Virus record (IMG/VR): IMGVR_UViG_3300027302_000005
Coordinates: 18,458-82,457 of that record
Source of the DNA: a virus
Length of the DNA: 64,000 bases
Strand: one strand, 5' to 3'
This document shows positions 26,473 through 34,276 of the stretch, piece after piece. The translations under genes and the position numbers were made by a program. The notes beneath the pieces are model-generated. The model ran no database searches. It was not told where the DNA came from and saw only the letters and a list, made by a program, of their open reading frames with translations. The first letter of the stretch is position 1, and each line of letters begins with the position of its first letter.

Positions 26473-27000
26473 TCAAGCCTGCCATTCAGTAGGAACAGTT
26501 CCACCAAGCAGTTGGATAGCAGCAACATCTTCAGCAGAGATGAGCGAGTTACCAGCGATAATATCTTCCATCTGAGTGCAGTGGAAAACCCAATCACGGT
26601 TGTTCAAGCTGTTACCGTATTGGCTGTTAGGCACAACACCGATGTATGCTTCCTGAGCAAAGGCAACAGAACGACCAGAGCCATCCTTCACAGTGAGAGA
26701 GAACAAGCCATCGCTATTCTTGCTTGCACGGTCATTAGCGTACAGCAGGGTGAGGATGTCATTAGAAGCACTCCCTTGACCCAAGGAAACAGTAACCTTA
26801 CCGGAAGTGTTAGCCTTATAGACGCGAGTAGCAATGTTATCAACACCAGTAACGTGTTCGTAAGTTTCACTATCACGTTCAACATTAATGTGACTATCTT
26901 CAGCATAACCGGCAATGACATGAATCAGGCCAGTGGATTCTTGAGAGATAACAACATTAACATCAGACGGAGAATATGTAGAAGTACGAGTAGAAGCCAT
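26473..27000 (-). CDS. tail tube protein (DUF3277-type), 175 aa
   Basis: Directly follows the sheath, as tube genes do. Residues show TYSPSDVNVVIS, INVERDSETYEHVTGVDN, VSLGQGSASNDILTLLYAND and RDWVFHCTQMEDII, the pattern I associate with DUF3277 tail tubes of KPP10/PAK_P-like phages. Most likely the major tube subunit because of its position and strong AGGAGAA ribosome site. Confidence 0.75.
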   Translation of the reverse strand: MASTRTSTYSPSDVNVVISQESTGLIHVIAGYAEDSHINVERDSETYEHVTGVDNIATRVYKANTSGKVTVSLGQGSASNDILTLLYANDRASKNSDGLFSLTVKDGSGRSVAFAQEAYIGVVPNSQYGNSLNNRDWVFHCTQMEDIIAGNSLISAEDVAAIQLLGGTVPTEWQA

Positions 27001-27016
27001 TTATTATATTCTCCTA

Positions 27017-28312
27017 TTAAGCCGTCACGGTGCCGGTGATACCATCCACATACAGGATAGCGCCAGCAAGACGAGCAGTGAACGTAACATCCGGCAATAC
27101 GCGAGTAGCCCGGACAGCAGACGAGATGTTGAGAACGTTCGGAACAGAAACAATCGGAGCAGGCGAATCAGCCAAGCCACCAACTTGTACACCTTCTGCC
27201 AGAGCGCGACGAATCTCAGCTTCAATAACAGCAGTACCTTTACTGGTGTAGCTAATCTTCTTGCTGTTAATCTGCTGGAACCAAATCCCTTCTTGGATAC
27301 GAGCCTTCAGCCAGAATACAAACACCATCACATCAATCCATTCGCTGCTACTGACTTTGCCACCAATCACGACATCACGGCCACCAATAGAGGCTTCGTA
27401 TGTAGAGCCATTCTTGTTCTTGATGTAATTGGCTTCGGACGAAGAGAGCGTATCCGCTGTAATACCGGAAAGCGTCTTATAGCACCAGTGGTTAGAGCCG
27501 GGTTGAGCAGGAGCGAAATAACCAACCCAAGCACATTCAATGAAATTGGTATCAGCAGAAGCATTCCAGATATAGAACGTGTTGTCGTAGTTCAGAGCCT
27601 TAATCTGGCTGAAAATATCAGACGTAGAAGAAGTTTTCACAGCACTAGCTTGGCTAGAGAAAACATACATCTTTTCCAGCACTTCAACAGCAGCAGCAAT
27701 ATCCAGCACATCAGCATCAACATGAGATTCAGTAGACAACATGAACCAAGTATCATTGACATTCTGAACAGCAGTGATTGTGTCAGCCCATTCTTCCGTA
27801 GCAGCGTCATTAGCAGCCGACAGATTGGCGCTAAGCCCCTTCAGTTCATAGCCAGTACCAGACACAGACGGAGCGATTGTCAGAGTGGTTGTACCACCAG
27901 TAGTGATACCAGTAACACCAGCAGAAACAATAGCAGCCTTCAGACCAGTAACAATCTCAGCAGCTGTGGCAGAAGAATCAGCCGTGAAGCTAATGCTTTC
28001 CCCTTCCAAAGTGAAAGAGTAGGTGGCGTCATTAACAACGGTCGGCGTAATCGTAACCAACGGAACTTGACGACGACCTACAACAATCTTGTCCAAGCCT
28101 TGATCTTGAGCAAAATACTTCTGAGCAGCCTTATACACATTGCTAGTAGAAGCAAAATCTGCACCAACTTCAGCAACACTGTTGTATTCTTTAGCACGTT
28201 CAGCAAAAGCTGTGTGGGCGGCAATAAAGCAAGGGACTGCAAACGAAGCCCGCTGCACTGTAGCAGTTTCACGACTAATCGTGACGCTAATCAAATCATT
28301 AAGAACAGTCAT
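27017..28312 (-). CDS. contractile tail sheath protein (DUF3383-type)
   Basis: 431 residues. Starts with LNDLISVTISRET and has YFAQDQGLDKIVVGRR (about 66-81), a beta domain around 85-170 and a C-terminal region LAEGVQVGGLADSPAPIVSVP, all typical of DUF3383 sheaths. Presence of a sheath establishes contractile (myovirus) morphology. Confidence 0.85.
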   Translation of the reverse strand: MTVLNDLISVTISRETATVQRASFAVPCFIAAHTAFAERAKEYNSVAEVGADFASTSNVYKAAQKYFAQDQGLDKIVVGRRQVPLVTITPTVVNDATYSFTLEGESISFTADSSATAAEIVTGLKAAIVSAGVTGITTGGTTTLTIAPSVSGTGYELKGLSANLSAANDAATEEWADTITAVQNVNDTWFMLSTESHVDADVLDIAAAVEVLEKMYVFSSQASAVKTSSTSDIFSQIKALNYDNTFYIWNASADTNFIECAWVGYFAPAQPGSNHWCYKTLSGITADTLSSSEANYIKNKNGSTYEASIGGRDVVIGGKVSSSEWIDVMVFVFWLKARIQEGIWFQQINSKKISYTSKGTAVIEAEIRRALAEGVQVGGLADSPAPIVSVPNVLNISSAVRATRVLPDVTFTARLAGAILYVDGITGTVTA

Positions 28313-28326
28313 GTTCTATCTATCTC

Positions 28327-28899
28327 CTAATAGTTAAATGTTACAGGCAACGTACCGTCTACATTGTTGGCTTCAGTTAGTGTTCCCTTTACGGCTCCAT
28401 CGTCGATGGACTGGAACGTAATCGTGGAATGTTTATCGTAAGCCAGCGATACATCCACTGTGAAAACAGAATAGAAATCTGTTTCTCTTTTTTGTTGTGA
28501 ACGCTTGTTTCCACTCACACGTAGAACACTTAGGCCGTTATCAGCAAACAACTGCCGATAATAAACACTTCGCATTCTTTGACAGAAATCTTCTGCGTAA
28601 TTGGCTGCATTAGTATCACTGCCACCTGACTGTTTATCCTTTCCAACAAATACAAACCTTACCAATCCTTCATATGTTTGGCACATGGTTGTTGTTCTGT
28701 TTGAGTTGTGAATAATCACACTCTCATAGGACATACCAACTGGCGTTTCACTAACAACAAATATATGGCAATAGGGGGAGGCAGGCTCAACACCATTCTG
28801 CATATCAAGATAAGCTGTAATGCCGGACAGTGTAGAAGTGAATGCTGTATAGATACTATCTTCAATGGAAGTGAATGTACTGTTTGTCACTTTAGACAT
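28327..28899 (-). CDS. neck / tail terminator protein, 190 aa
   Basis: Located between the connector genes and the sheath. Has YCHIFVVSETPVGMSYESVI and VRFVFVGKDKQ strands and a helix NAANYAEDFCQRMRSVYYRQ, consistent with neck or tail-completion proteins (LIC_12616-like). Assignment from position and fold impression. Confidence 0.6.
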   Translation of the reverse strand: MSKVTNSTFTSIEDSIYTAFTSTLSGITAYLDMQNGVEPASPYCHIFVVSETPVGMSYESVIIHNSNRTTTMCQTYEGLVRFVFVGKDKQSGGSDTNAANYAEDFCQRMRSVYYRQLFADNGLSVLRVSGNKRSQQKRETDFYSVFTVDVSLAYDKHSTITFQSIDDGAVKGTLTEANNVDGTLPVTFNY

Positions 28900-29270
28900 T
28901 ATGCTTTCTCCTTACGAACAGCTAATGCCATATAATGATCTAGCACATTAAGATTATAGAGATTCACTTCCCTAACTTCGTACACATCACCATTCCAAGT
29001 AACTTCATCCCCTTTCAGCAATCCACTGCCTTCTTGACTTGTACGTACAGATTGTGAGATTCCATTAGTCAGGATGATAATACTGTTCTTGCTTCTATCC
29101 CCTTCAGGAAGAAGTTTAGTCATCTTTCCTTGAATGTTATTCTGAATGTTACAAGAGATTGTGAACGTTGAAGCTGTTCCATCAAGCCATCTACCATTAA
29201 CGTAGCTTCCAGCCCGTCTGGTAAATGTGTAATTGCTCTTCCCTACGCATAAAAACAACGGAGTTGTCAT
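28899..29270 (-). CDS. head closure (stopper)-like protein, 123 aa
   Basis: All-beta small protein (NYTFTRRAGSYVNGRWLDG ... EVTWNGDVYEVREVNLYN). Size and place between adaptor and tail terminator match stopper proteins. Overlaps the next gene by 1 base and the previous one by 4 bases. Confidence 0.55.
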   Translation of the reverse strand: MTTPLFLCVGKSNYTFTRRAGSYVNGRWLDGTASTFTISCNIQNNIQGKMTKLLPEGDRSKNSIIILTNGISQSVRTSQEGSGLLKGDEVTWNGDVYEVREVNLYNLNVLDHYMALAVRKEKA

Positions 29271-29800
29271 TTAATATCCACCTCCTTCTTTCGTTTGCCG
29301 TAGGCATCTCGATTAACTATCCTTGCTGTAATGCTGTCGTACATTAAGCTTGTTTCACGTAATACACGAGTTTCAGGTGACTTCATGTCTAATGTCAATT
29401 CAGAGTTTAGCGGGAACTGAGCGTCGTCAATACTGGTCTTTACTGTTTGTACAAGGCCAGCGCCAACCCTGAGCATTTCCTTTTCTACTTTGCCCAGAAA
29501 CGATAGCTTGAATATGTGTGGTGCAACCCCTTTGATATAAGAAGCTGCATCTGGAATTGATTGGGTGAAGAATGGGCGAGGAGGGGAGAAGCCCCTTGGT
29601 GCAGCAAAACCAGTCTCTTGCATCCAAGCTACACTTGCTACATACATCCCTTGTCTGCTATCACCAGCAGGATATTTTTCTTCGTTAATAAATCCGTATT
29701 CAATTTCTTTCTGGTTAAGGTCTTGCAGACGTTTCCACAGAGCATCAAGCTCTTTGAAATCGGTTGTCACTTCATAACCAAGTTTTGTACTCTTAGCCAT
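29267..29800 (-). CDS. tail completion / HK97 gp10-like protein, 177 aa
   Basis: Contains GYEVTTDFKELDALWKRLQD, GFAAPRGFSPPRPFF and a C-terminal VLRETSLMYDSITARIV; the PPRPFF plus xLxxSI pattern is common to HK97 gp10-like and minor tail proteins. Located in the connector cluster. Confidence 0.65.
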   Translation of the reverse strand: MAKSTKLGYEVTTDFKELDALWKRLQDLNQKEIEYGFINEEKYPAGDSRQGMYVASVAWMQETGFAAPRGFSPPRPFFTQSIPDAASYIKGVAPHIFKLSFLGKVEKEMLRVGAGLVQTVKTSIDDAQFPLNSELTLDMKSPETRVLRETSLMYDSITARIVNRDAYGKRKKEVDIK

Positions 29801-29814
29801 TACATAGCTCCCAA

Positions 29815-30279
29815 TCAGAAGCCAGAATATGAACCAGTTTCAACCCAAGTTTCTTTCTCAAGGTAAGATGGAGCGCCATCATCGTTAGTAACACCACGAT
29901 AAACTTTAGGTGACAATGTATCCGTATCGTTCATATTATCTTGCATGTCACTACGACTAATACCACCGGCGTAAGGTGTGAACTCAACATCGTAAATAGC
30001 TGGATTACTAATTGCCAGCTTCAGGGCTTGCATGTAGTTGTTGAATGTATCAGCACCATAGACTTCACACTGATAAGCACGTTCACGGCGCATCTTGGCA
30101 AGAGAGAACAGGATGATGGGCATCAATTCTCGTGCTGTACGCTTCTCATTGTTGTTGTTCTTATCCAAGTAATATTGATATGTTGCGTCATCAAGAAATA
30201 CAAGAGATGTATCTGTATCACCTACAGCGATTCTGAGTCTATCCACTGCACTCGTAGCCGGAGAACCCGTGTACGCCAT
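29815..30279 (-). CDS. head-tail adaptor-like protein, 154 aa
   Basis: SAVDRLRIAVGDTDTSLVFL followed by DDATYQYYLD and the helix ARELMPIILFSLAKMRRERAY is the usual pattern of adaptor (gp6-like / DUF4054) proteins. It is the first connector gene after the capsid, separated from it only by an HNH gene insertion. Confidence 0.7.
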   Translation of the reverse strand: MAYTGSPATSAVDRLRIAVGDTDTSLVFLDDATYQYYLDKNNNNEKRTARELMPIILFSLAKMRRERAYQCEVYGADTFNNYMQALKLAISNPAIYDVEFTPYAGGISRSDMQDNMNDTDTLSPKVYRGVTNDDGAPSYLEKETWVETGSYSGF

Positions 30280-30303
30280 TGTATTTCTCCTGTTATTATG
30301 TTT

Positions 30304-30374
30304 CTATTGTTCAAATACACTTCTTTCAAACATACTTGTTAAAATGTTCTTGAACAATAGCCCCCGAAGGGGCT
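30304..30374 (-). repeat. inverted repeat and TTCG hairpin beside the HNH insertion
   Basis: CTATTGTTC (30304-30312) and GAACAATAG (30352-30360) are a perfect 9-base inverted repeat. Immediately next to it, AGCCCC and GGGGCT (30359-30374) form a tetraloop hairpin (TTCG on the coding strand). Together they end the HNH gene segment and may be a processing or termination signal between it and the adaptor gene. No T-run is present on the coding strand. Confidence 0.45.
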
Positions 30375-30378
30375 AAAG

Positions 30379-31089
30379 CTAAATTGTTTGTTTGAAGTCC
30401 TCCATGAACTTTTTACAAAGTTCCTCAGTAACTTCGTTATCTGGCAGTCTTCCGTGTTTTTCGATAAACGAATTGACAAGCTGTTCTCTAATAACTCTTG
30501 CCGATTCTATATCTTTGAAAAACCCTACCACATATTTTCTTTTTGATTTTAACGAAATTTTTAAAACATACCCATCTCGTTCTGTGTAGTCTAATCCGAT
30601 TACACCAAATTTGTTCCTACACCCTCGGTTTAGGCAGTTAGCAACCCTATTCACGAACCTACAATTCTCTGGTGTATAGTTACCGTCGTTGTCAATTCGG
30701 TCGATTTGCAACCCCTCTACATATCCAGCAGAAAAGGCCCAATCCCTAAATGTTTCAAACTTACTCCACTCGTCACATAGAGTGATTCCTTTTGCAGTAT
30801 ATGTCTTGTGTTGCGGGTGCACTTTAAAGCACCTGATACGGATATTTCTATACATATCATGCAGTTTAGTACCACAAAGTCCGTGTGAGGTATTATCTTT
30901 AAGTCCAATATACTTCCCACATCCACAAGTTTTTGTGTTACCACTTGTGAGATTGTTTGCTGGTACAATTGTTTTGTTCCCACAAGAACAGATACATTCC
31001 CAAGCAATCCGTTTACCAATGTTGAAATCTGCCCGCTTAATTACGAGCAGATTTCCATACTGCTTACCTGTCAAATCCACTACTTGCAT
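30379..31089 (-). CDS. free-standing HNH homing endonuclease, 236 aa
   Basis: Inserted between the capsid and adaptor genes. The N-terminal zinc segment CICSCGNKT...CGCGKY (about 30-60) is followed by LHDMYRNIRIRCF, LCDEWSKFETF, and the HNH core LQIDRIDNDGNYTPENCRFV (about 130-150). The C-terminus (KSKRKYVVGFFKDIESARV) is an AP2-like DNA-binding segment. The ATG at 31089 has AGAGGTGG upstream; a GTG three codons earlier is the alternative. It has its own promoter (31116-31143), so it behaves as a mobile gene. Confidence 0.85.
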   Translation of the reverse strand: MQVVDLTGKQYGNLLVIKRADFNIGKRIAWECICSCGNKTIVPANNLTSGNTKTCGCGKYIGLKDNTSHGLCGTKLHDMYRNIRIRCFKVHPQHKTYTAKGITLCDEWSKFETFRDWAFSAGYVEGLQIDRIDNDGNYTPENCRFVNRVANCLNRGCRNKFGVIGLDYTERDGYVLKISLKSKRKYVVGFFKDIESARVIREQLVNSFIEKHGRLPDNEVTEELCKKFMEDFKQTI

Positions 31090-31115
31090 TATGTCCACCT
31101 CTGATTAAAAAGATG

Positions 31116-31143
31116 AATATAACACAAGTAGATTCATTGTCAA
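31116..31143 (-). promoter_or_regulatory. promoter for the HNH endonuclease
   Basis: On the leftward strand TTGACA (31143-31138), a 16-base spacer and TATATT (31121-31116) lie right after the capsid stop codon and 27 bases before the HNH ATG. Confidence 0.65.
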
Positions 31144-31151
31144 CCTATAAA

Positions 31152-32186
31152 TCAGGTCGAGCTATAGAGACGGACAACAGCAGCCGGACGGCGAGCAACA
31201 GCCAGCAGGTTCATTTCCGAACGGATGATGACAGAGCCATCAATCGGGTCGCGGTGAGTAAACAGATAAGACTCTTGACCTTGGGTATTTATCGTGCTCA
31301 TCGTGTTAGCCGGAGCGGCATACACACCGAACACATCCATAGTACCAGCAGGAACAAGGCGTGCTTCGTTAGCGGTCATAAACGCAGTGCCACCGAAGTC
31401 AGAACCACGATATTCGATGAAGCGTACACCACCGTATTCAAACACGCGAGTACCCATCGGCAGATTGCTCTCCAGACGCTGACGCAGCGGCTCTTGAGTG
31501 GACGAGTAGTAGGTGTAGGCAGCTTGCACCTTGGCGTGCTTAATCAGGTTGCTGAAGAAGCCCGGAGAGCAGAAGGCGATAAAGCCAGTAGCCACTTCAC
31601 CACCTGCTTGCAGGTTGTCGATGATGTGGGCAATACCTTCTTCCACTTTACCCATGATGTCAGTGGTGGACGTACCAAACACGAAATCAATTTCCTTACG
31701 GGTGATACCAAACTCAGTATAGAAGTTGGTAGAAATCGTACCGTTCGGGGCGTAGATCGTGCCGTCAGCCAGCAGTTGAGCAAACGCCTTTTCCTTCAGT
31801 TGCATATGCGACATACGGATACGTTCGATCTTACGAGCCAGAGCCAACCCTTCTTGTTCAGCTTGATCGACAGTGCCGTAGGCAGAGCGAGAAGCAATAT
31901 CTTCCGGCTTCAGAACATCATCCAGCGGGAAGTGAGGAACGTTGAAGGAATACAGCTTACGCACATAATCCTTAGAAACGTTGTTACGTTCACCACGAAT
32001 CCGGTCAACCATAACAGCGCCAGACTTGGTGATTTGTTCCATGCTAACAGTGGAAGTGGTGACACCTTCAGTAGCGGGGAAAATACCAGATTGAGTGATA
32101 ATACCCCACTGGTTAGGAATCAGATTAATTTCCGGTGTGCGGTCGATGATCTGAAAAGCATCGGTGTAAGAGCGAACTACGGCCAT
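31152..32186 (-). CDS. major capsid protein (lambda gpE family)
   Basis: 344 residues. The sequence DRIRGERNNVSKDYVRKLYS ... VPHFPLDDVLKPEDIASRSAYG ... EKAFAQLLADGTIYAPNGT and the terminal block HRDPIDGSVIIRSEMNLLAV are the familiar gpE-type capsid pattern. Preceded by decoration protein and protease-scaffold as in lambda. This stretch uses a higher-GC, biased codon set than its neighbours, as expected of a highly expressed gene. Confidence 0.92.
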   Translation of the reverse strand: MAVVRSYTDAFQIIDRTPEINLIPNQWGIITQSGIFPATEGVTTSTVSMEQITKSGAVMVDRIRGERNNVSKDYVRKLYSFNVPHFPLDDVLKPEDIASRSAYGTVDQAEQEGLALARKIERIRMSHMQLKEKAFAQLLADGTIYAPNGTISTNFYTEFGITRKEIDFVFGTSTTDIMGKVEEGIAHIIDNLQAGGEVATGFIAFCSPGFFSNLIKHAKVQAAYTYYSSTQEPLRQRLESNLPMGTRVFEYGGVRFIEYRGSDFGGTAFMTANEARLVPAGTMDVFGVYAAPANTMSTINTQGQESYLFTHRDPIDGSVIIRSEMNLLAVARRPAAVVRLYSST

Positions 32187-32205
32187 TACCTATATCTCCT
32201 TATTA

Positions 32206-32907
32206 TTAGATTTGAGCTTCAGCGATAATGCCGACAGCAGCCATTTGAGCGTAGATAGCATCCTTCTCAGGAGTGGTATCAATCGAACTACCCAGAGTGA
32301 GGGCATTCTTGGCAACAATGGCAGGGCCACGCTCCAGAATCAGCACAGTGGTATCAGTGGTGGCAGCAACAGAAGTATCGCCATAAGCACCGACAGTTCC
32401 GCCAATGTAGATACCGGCAAACACGTTGCTTCCATCGGTTGCGTTGTTTTCCAGAATCTTGTACTTTTCAGTGCCGGACACAGTGATGGTGAAAGTGTCA
32501 CCAACGATGAAATCGGTAGAGCCGTCAGCCAGCGTGAAGGCCAGACCAGCGCCAACGAAAGCCGAAGCTACGTTACCAGTGCCAACCAGCGCACCATTTT
32601 GGTTGCGAATTTCAAAAGCACCAGCGTTGCTGGCAGCAGCGGTAATACGCAGGGTGTAGGTACCGATACGAGCATGAGAGGAAACAGTGATGCTTCCCAT
32701 CGCGCCGTTACCAGTGTTACCAGAGCCAGCTACGGCAGCAGCAGCGCCGCTAACCAGAGTTTTACCCAGAACAGTACCGGGGGTGTAAGTCTTCAGGGAC
32801 GCTTCATAAGCGGTTACAGCCTTGCGGCAGAAGCCAGCGTTAGGCTCAAACTCGTACTTGACGACATTGCCAATACGTGTACCTTCAGTGGCAATCAATG
32901 CAGCCAT
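32206..32907 (-). CDS. head decoration protein (gpD-like) with inserted beta domain
   Basis: 233 residues, larger than lambda gpD (110). The ends match decoration proteins (TEGTRIGNVVKYEFEPNAGF at the start, ILERGPAIVAKNALTLG near the end). The central 100 residues (GSITVSSHARIGTYTLRITA ... SGTEKYKIL) look like an inserted immunoglobulin-like or bacterial-surface-type beta domain, probably displayed on the capsid. Same codon bias as the capsid gene. Confidence 0.75.
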   Translation of the reverse strand: MAALIATEGTRIGNVVKYEFEPNAGFCRKAVTAYEASLKTYTPGTVLGKTLVSGAAAAVAGSGNTGNGAMGSITVSSHARIGTYTLRITAAASNAGAFEIRNQNGALVGTGNVASAFVGAGLAFTLADGSTDFIVGDTFTITVSGTEKYKILENNATDGSNVFAGIYIGGTVGAYGDTSVAATTDTTVLILERGPAIVAKNALTLGSSIDTTPEKDAIYAQMAAVGIIAEAQI

Positions 32908-32928
32908 GTTTATTCTCCTTGTTTGTTA

Positions 32929-33381
32929 TTACTTAGGTGCGTACTTGGCTTTCAGGACAGCCGACGCTTTGTCTTCTTGCACCGGCTCAGCATCGCCACC
33001 AGTGATTCCTTTTTCGGCAAAAGCCTTTTCTTCCTCAACAGCCTTGGATTGCAGGGATGCAACAACTGTAGCGAAAGCAGCATCATCAAGACCGGACAGC
33101 GAGGCATGGAGAACCTTGGCTTGATCTTGGTCAACAACAGCTTCCAGAGCAGCAAGACGCTTGTTAGACGCTTCCTGAGCAGCGGCAGTTTGCATTTGAG
33201 CAATCTGAGCCTGAGCATCAGCAACAGCCTTTTGCAGTTCAGCAGCTTGAGCCTGAGCAGCTTCAAATGCTTCATTCTGAGCATTCAGAGCGGCAGCCAG
33301 TTCGCTATTCTTTGCTACAGCAGCTTCCAGATCAGCTTGCAGCGAAGCAACAGCTTCTTGTTCAATGACATCAGTAGTCAT
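32929..33381 (-). CDS. internal-start scaffolding protein (Nu3-like) within the protease gene
   Basis: In frame within the protease gene an ATG at 33381 (MTTDVIEQEAVASLQ) follows AAAGGGGAAAA about 11 bases upstream. From there the 150 residues are almost entirely Ala/Gln/Glu heptad helix (LEAAVAKNSELAAALNAQNE), typical of a scaffold. In lambda the scaffold Nu3 is made from an internal start of gene C; I infer the same here. Confidence 0.6.
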   Translation of the reverse strand: MTTDVIEQEAVASLQADLEAAVAKNSELAAALNAQNEAFEAAQAQAAELQKAVADAQAQIAQMQTAAAQEASNKRLAALEAVVDQDQAKVLHASLSGLDDAAFATVVASLQSKAVEEEKAFAEKGITGGDAEPVQEDKASAVLKAKYAPK

Positions 33382-34257
33382 GTTTTTATTTTCCCCTTTA
33401 GATTTGAAAGAGAATCGCATAGGTTTCTCCACTAGGTCAGCTAGATAGTTACTAAAATCTTCTCGTGTCATCACCTTATCGGCAAATCCAATATCAACAG
33501 CGTCTTTAGCCATCAACACTTTTGCTTGAGTAGACTTAACAACACCTACGTCGATTCCCGTCATATCCGCAACATACTCAGTAAACTGTTGATATAGAGC
33601 ATCGACTTTATATTGGATGTCAGCCAAGAAATCTTCTCGGAAACTACCATCCTCTTTGAAAGGAATCTTACTATCACCTGCATAAATATAAGTGTCTTCA
33701 ACACCCATATTGTTCATGGCTTTATTCATATTCCTAAGTTTTACAACAACACCAACGCTTCCTAATTCAGCGTCAGGATTGGCAACAATTTCATGTGCAG
33801 CGACAGAAAGACCAAAGGCAGCAGAAGCACTTAATCCGTCAACATAGGCAACCAGATGAATACCTTTCTGGTCTGCTTGTTTGCGAAGATAACGACCAGT
33901 TTCCATCATCCCATAAGCTTCGCCACCCGGACTGTCAACATCCATTACAATTGTCTTGGCTCCCATACTAGCAAGTTTATCAAAGTCATCTACGACTTGC
34001 TGATAAGAGCTATTTTGTTCACCGCACATTGCTTCATATTCAATATAAGTGAGTGGGCCTTTTACAGACAGCACTCCCACTTGCGTTTCAGCAACATATT
34101 GAACACTTCGTTCTTTTGGTTTCTTTTCCAACTGTACAGCAAGCTCTGCATGATTATTTCGATCATCCAGATAAGTAAACACTCGCTCAAGAGATGCCGG
34201 AAGCATCAAATGAGGGGTGTTGTACAACTTGTTAGTCAAGCGTAACAACTTCCCCAT
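32929..34257 (-). CDS. head maturation protease (S49/ClpP fold) fused to scaffold
   Basis: 442 residues. Residues 55-260 are a SppA-type serine protease: DVDSPGGEAYG (106-116), the nucleophile region DGLSASAAFGL (140-150, Ser145) and GSVGVVVKL (167-174, catalytic Lys region). Residues 290-442 are a coiled-coil Ala/Gln-rich scaffold. Equivalent to lambda gpC-Nu3: it drives capsid assembly, then cleaves the scaffold. Between portal and decoration genes, as expected. Confidence 0.88.
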   Translation of the reverse strand: MGKLLRLTNKLYNTPHLMLPASLERVFTYLDDRNNHAELAVQLEKKPKERSVQYVAETQVGVLSVKGPLTYIEYEAMCGEQNSSYQQVVDDFDKLASMGAKTIVMDVDSPGGEAYGMMETGRYLRKQADQKGIHLVAYVDGLSASAAFGLSVAAHEIVANPDAELGSVGVVVKLRNMNKAMNNMGVEDTYIYAGDSKIPFKEDGSFREDFLADIQYKVDALYQQFTEYVADMTGIDVGVVKSTQAKVLMAKDAVDIGFADKVMTREDFSNYLADLVEKPMRFSFKSKGENKNMTTDVIEQEAVASLQADLEAAVAKNSELAAALNAQNEAFEAAQAQAAELQKAVADAQAQIAQMQTAAAQEASNKRLAALEAVVDQDQAKVLHASLSGLDDAAFATVVASLQSKAVEEEKAFAEKGITGGDAEPVQEDKASAVLKAKYAPK

Positions 34258-34276
34258 TATTGTATTTCTCCTTTAT

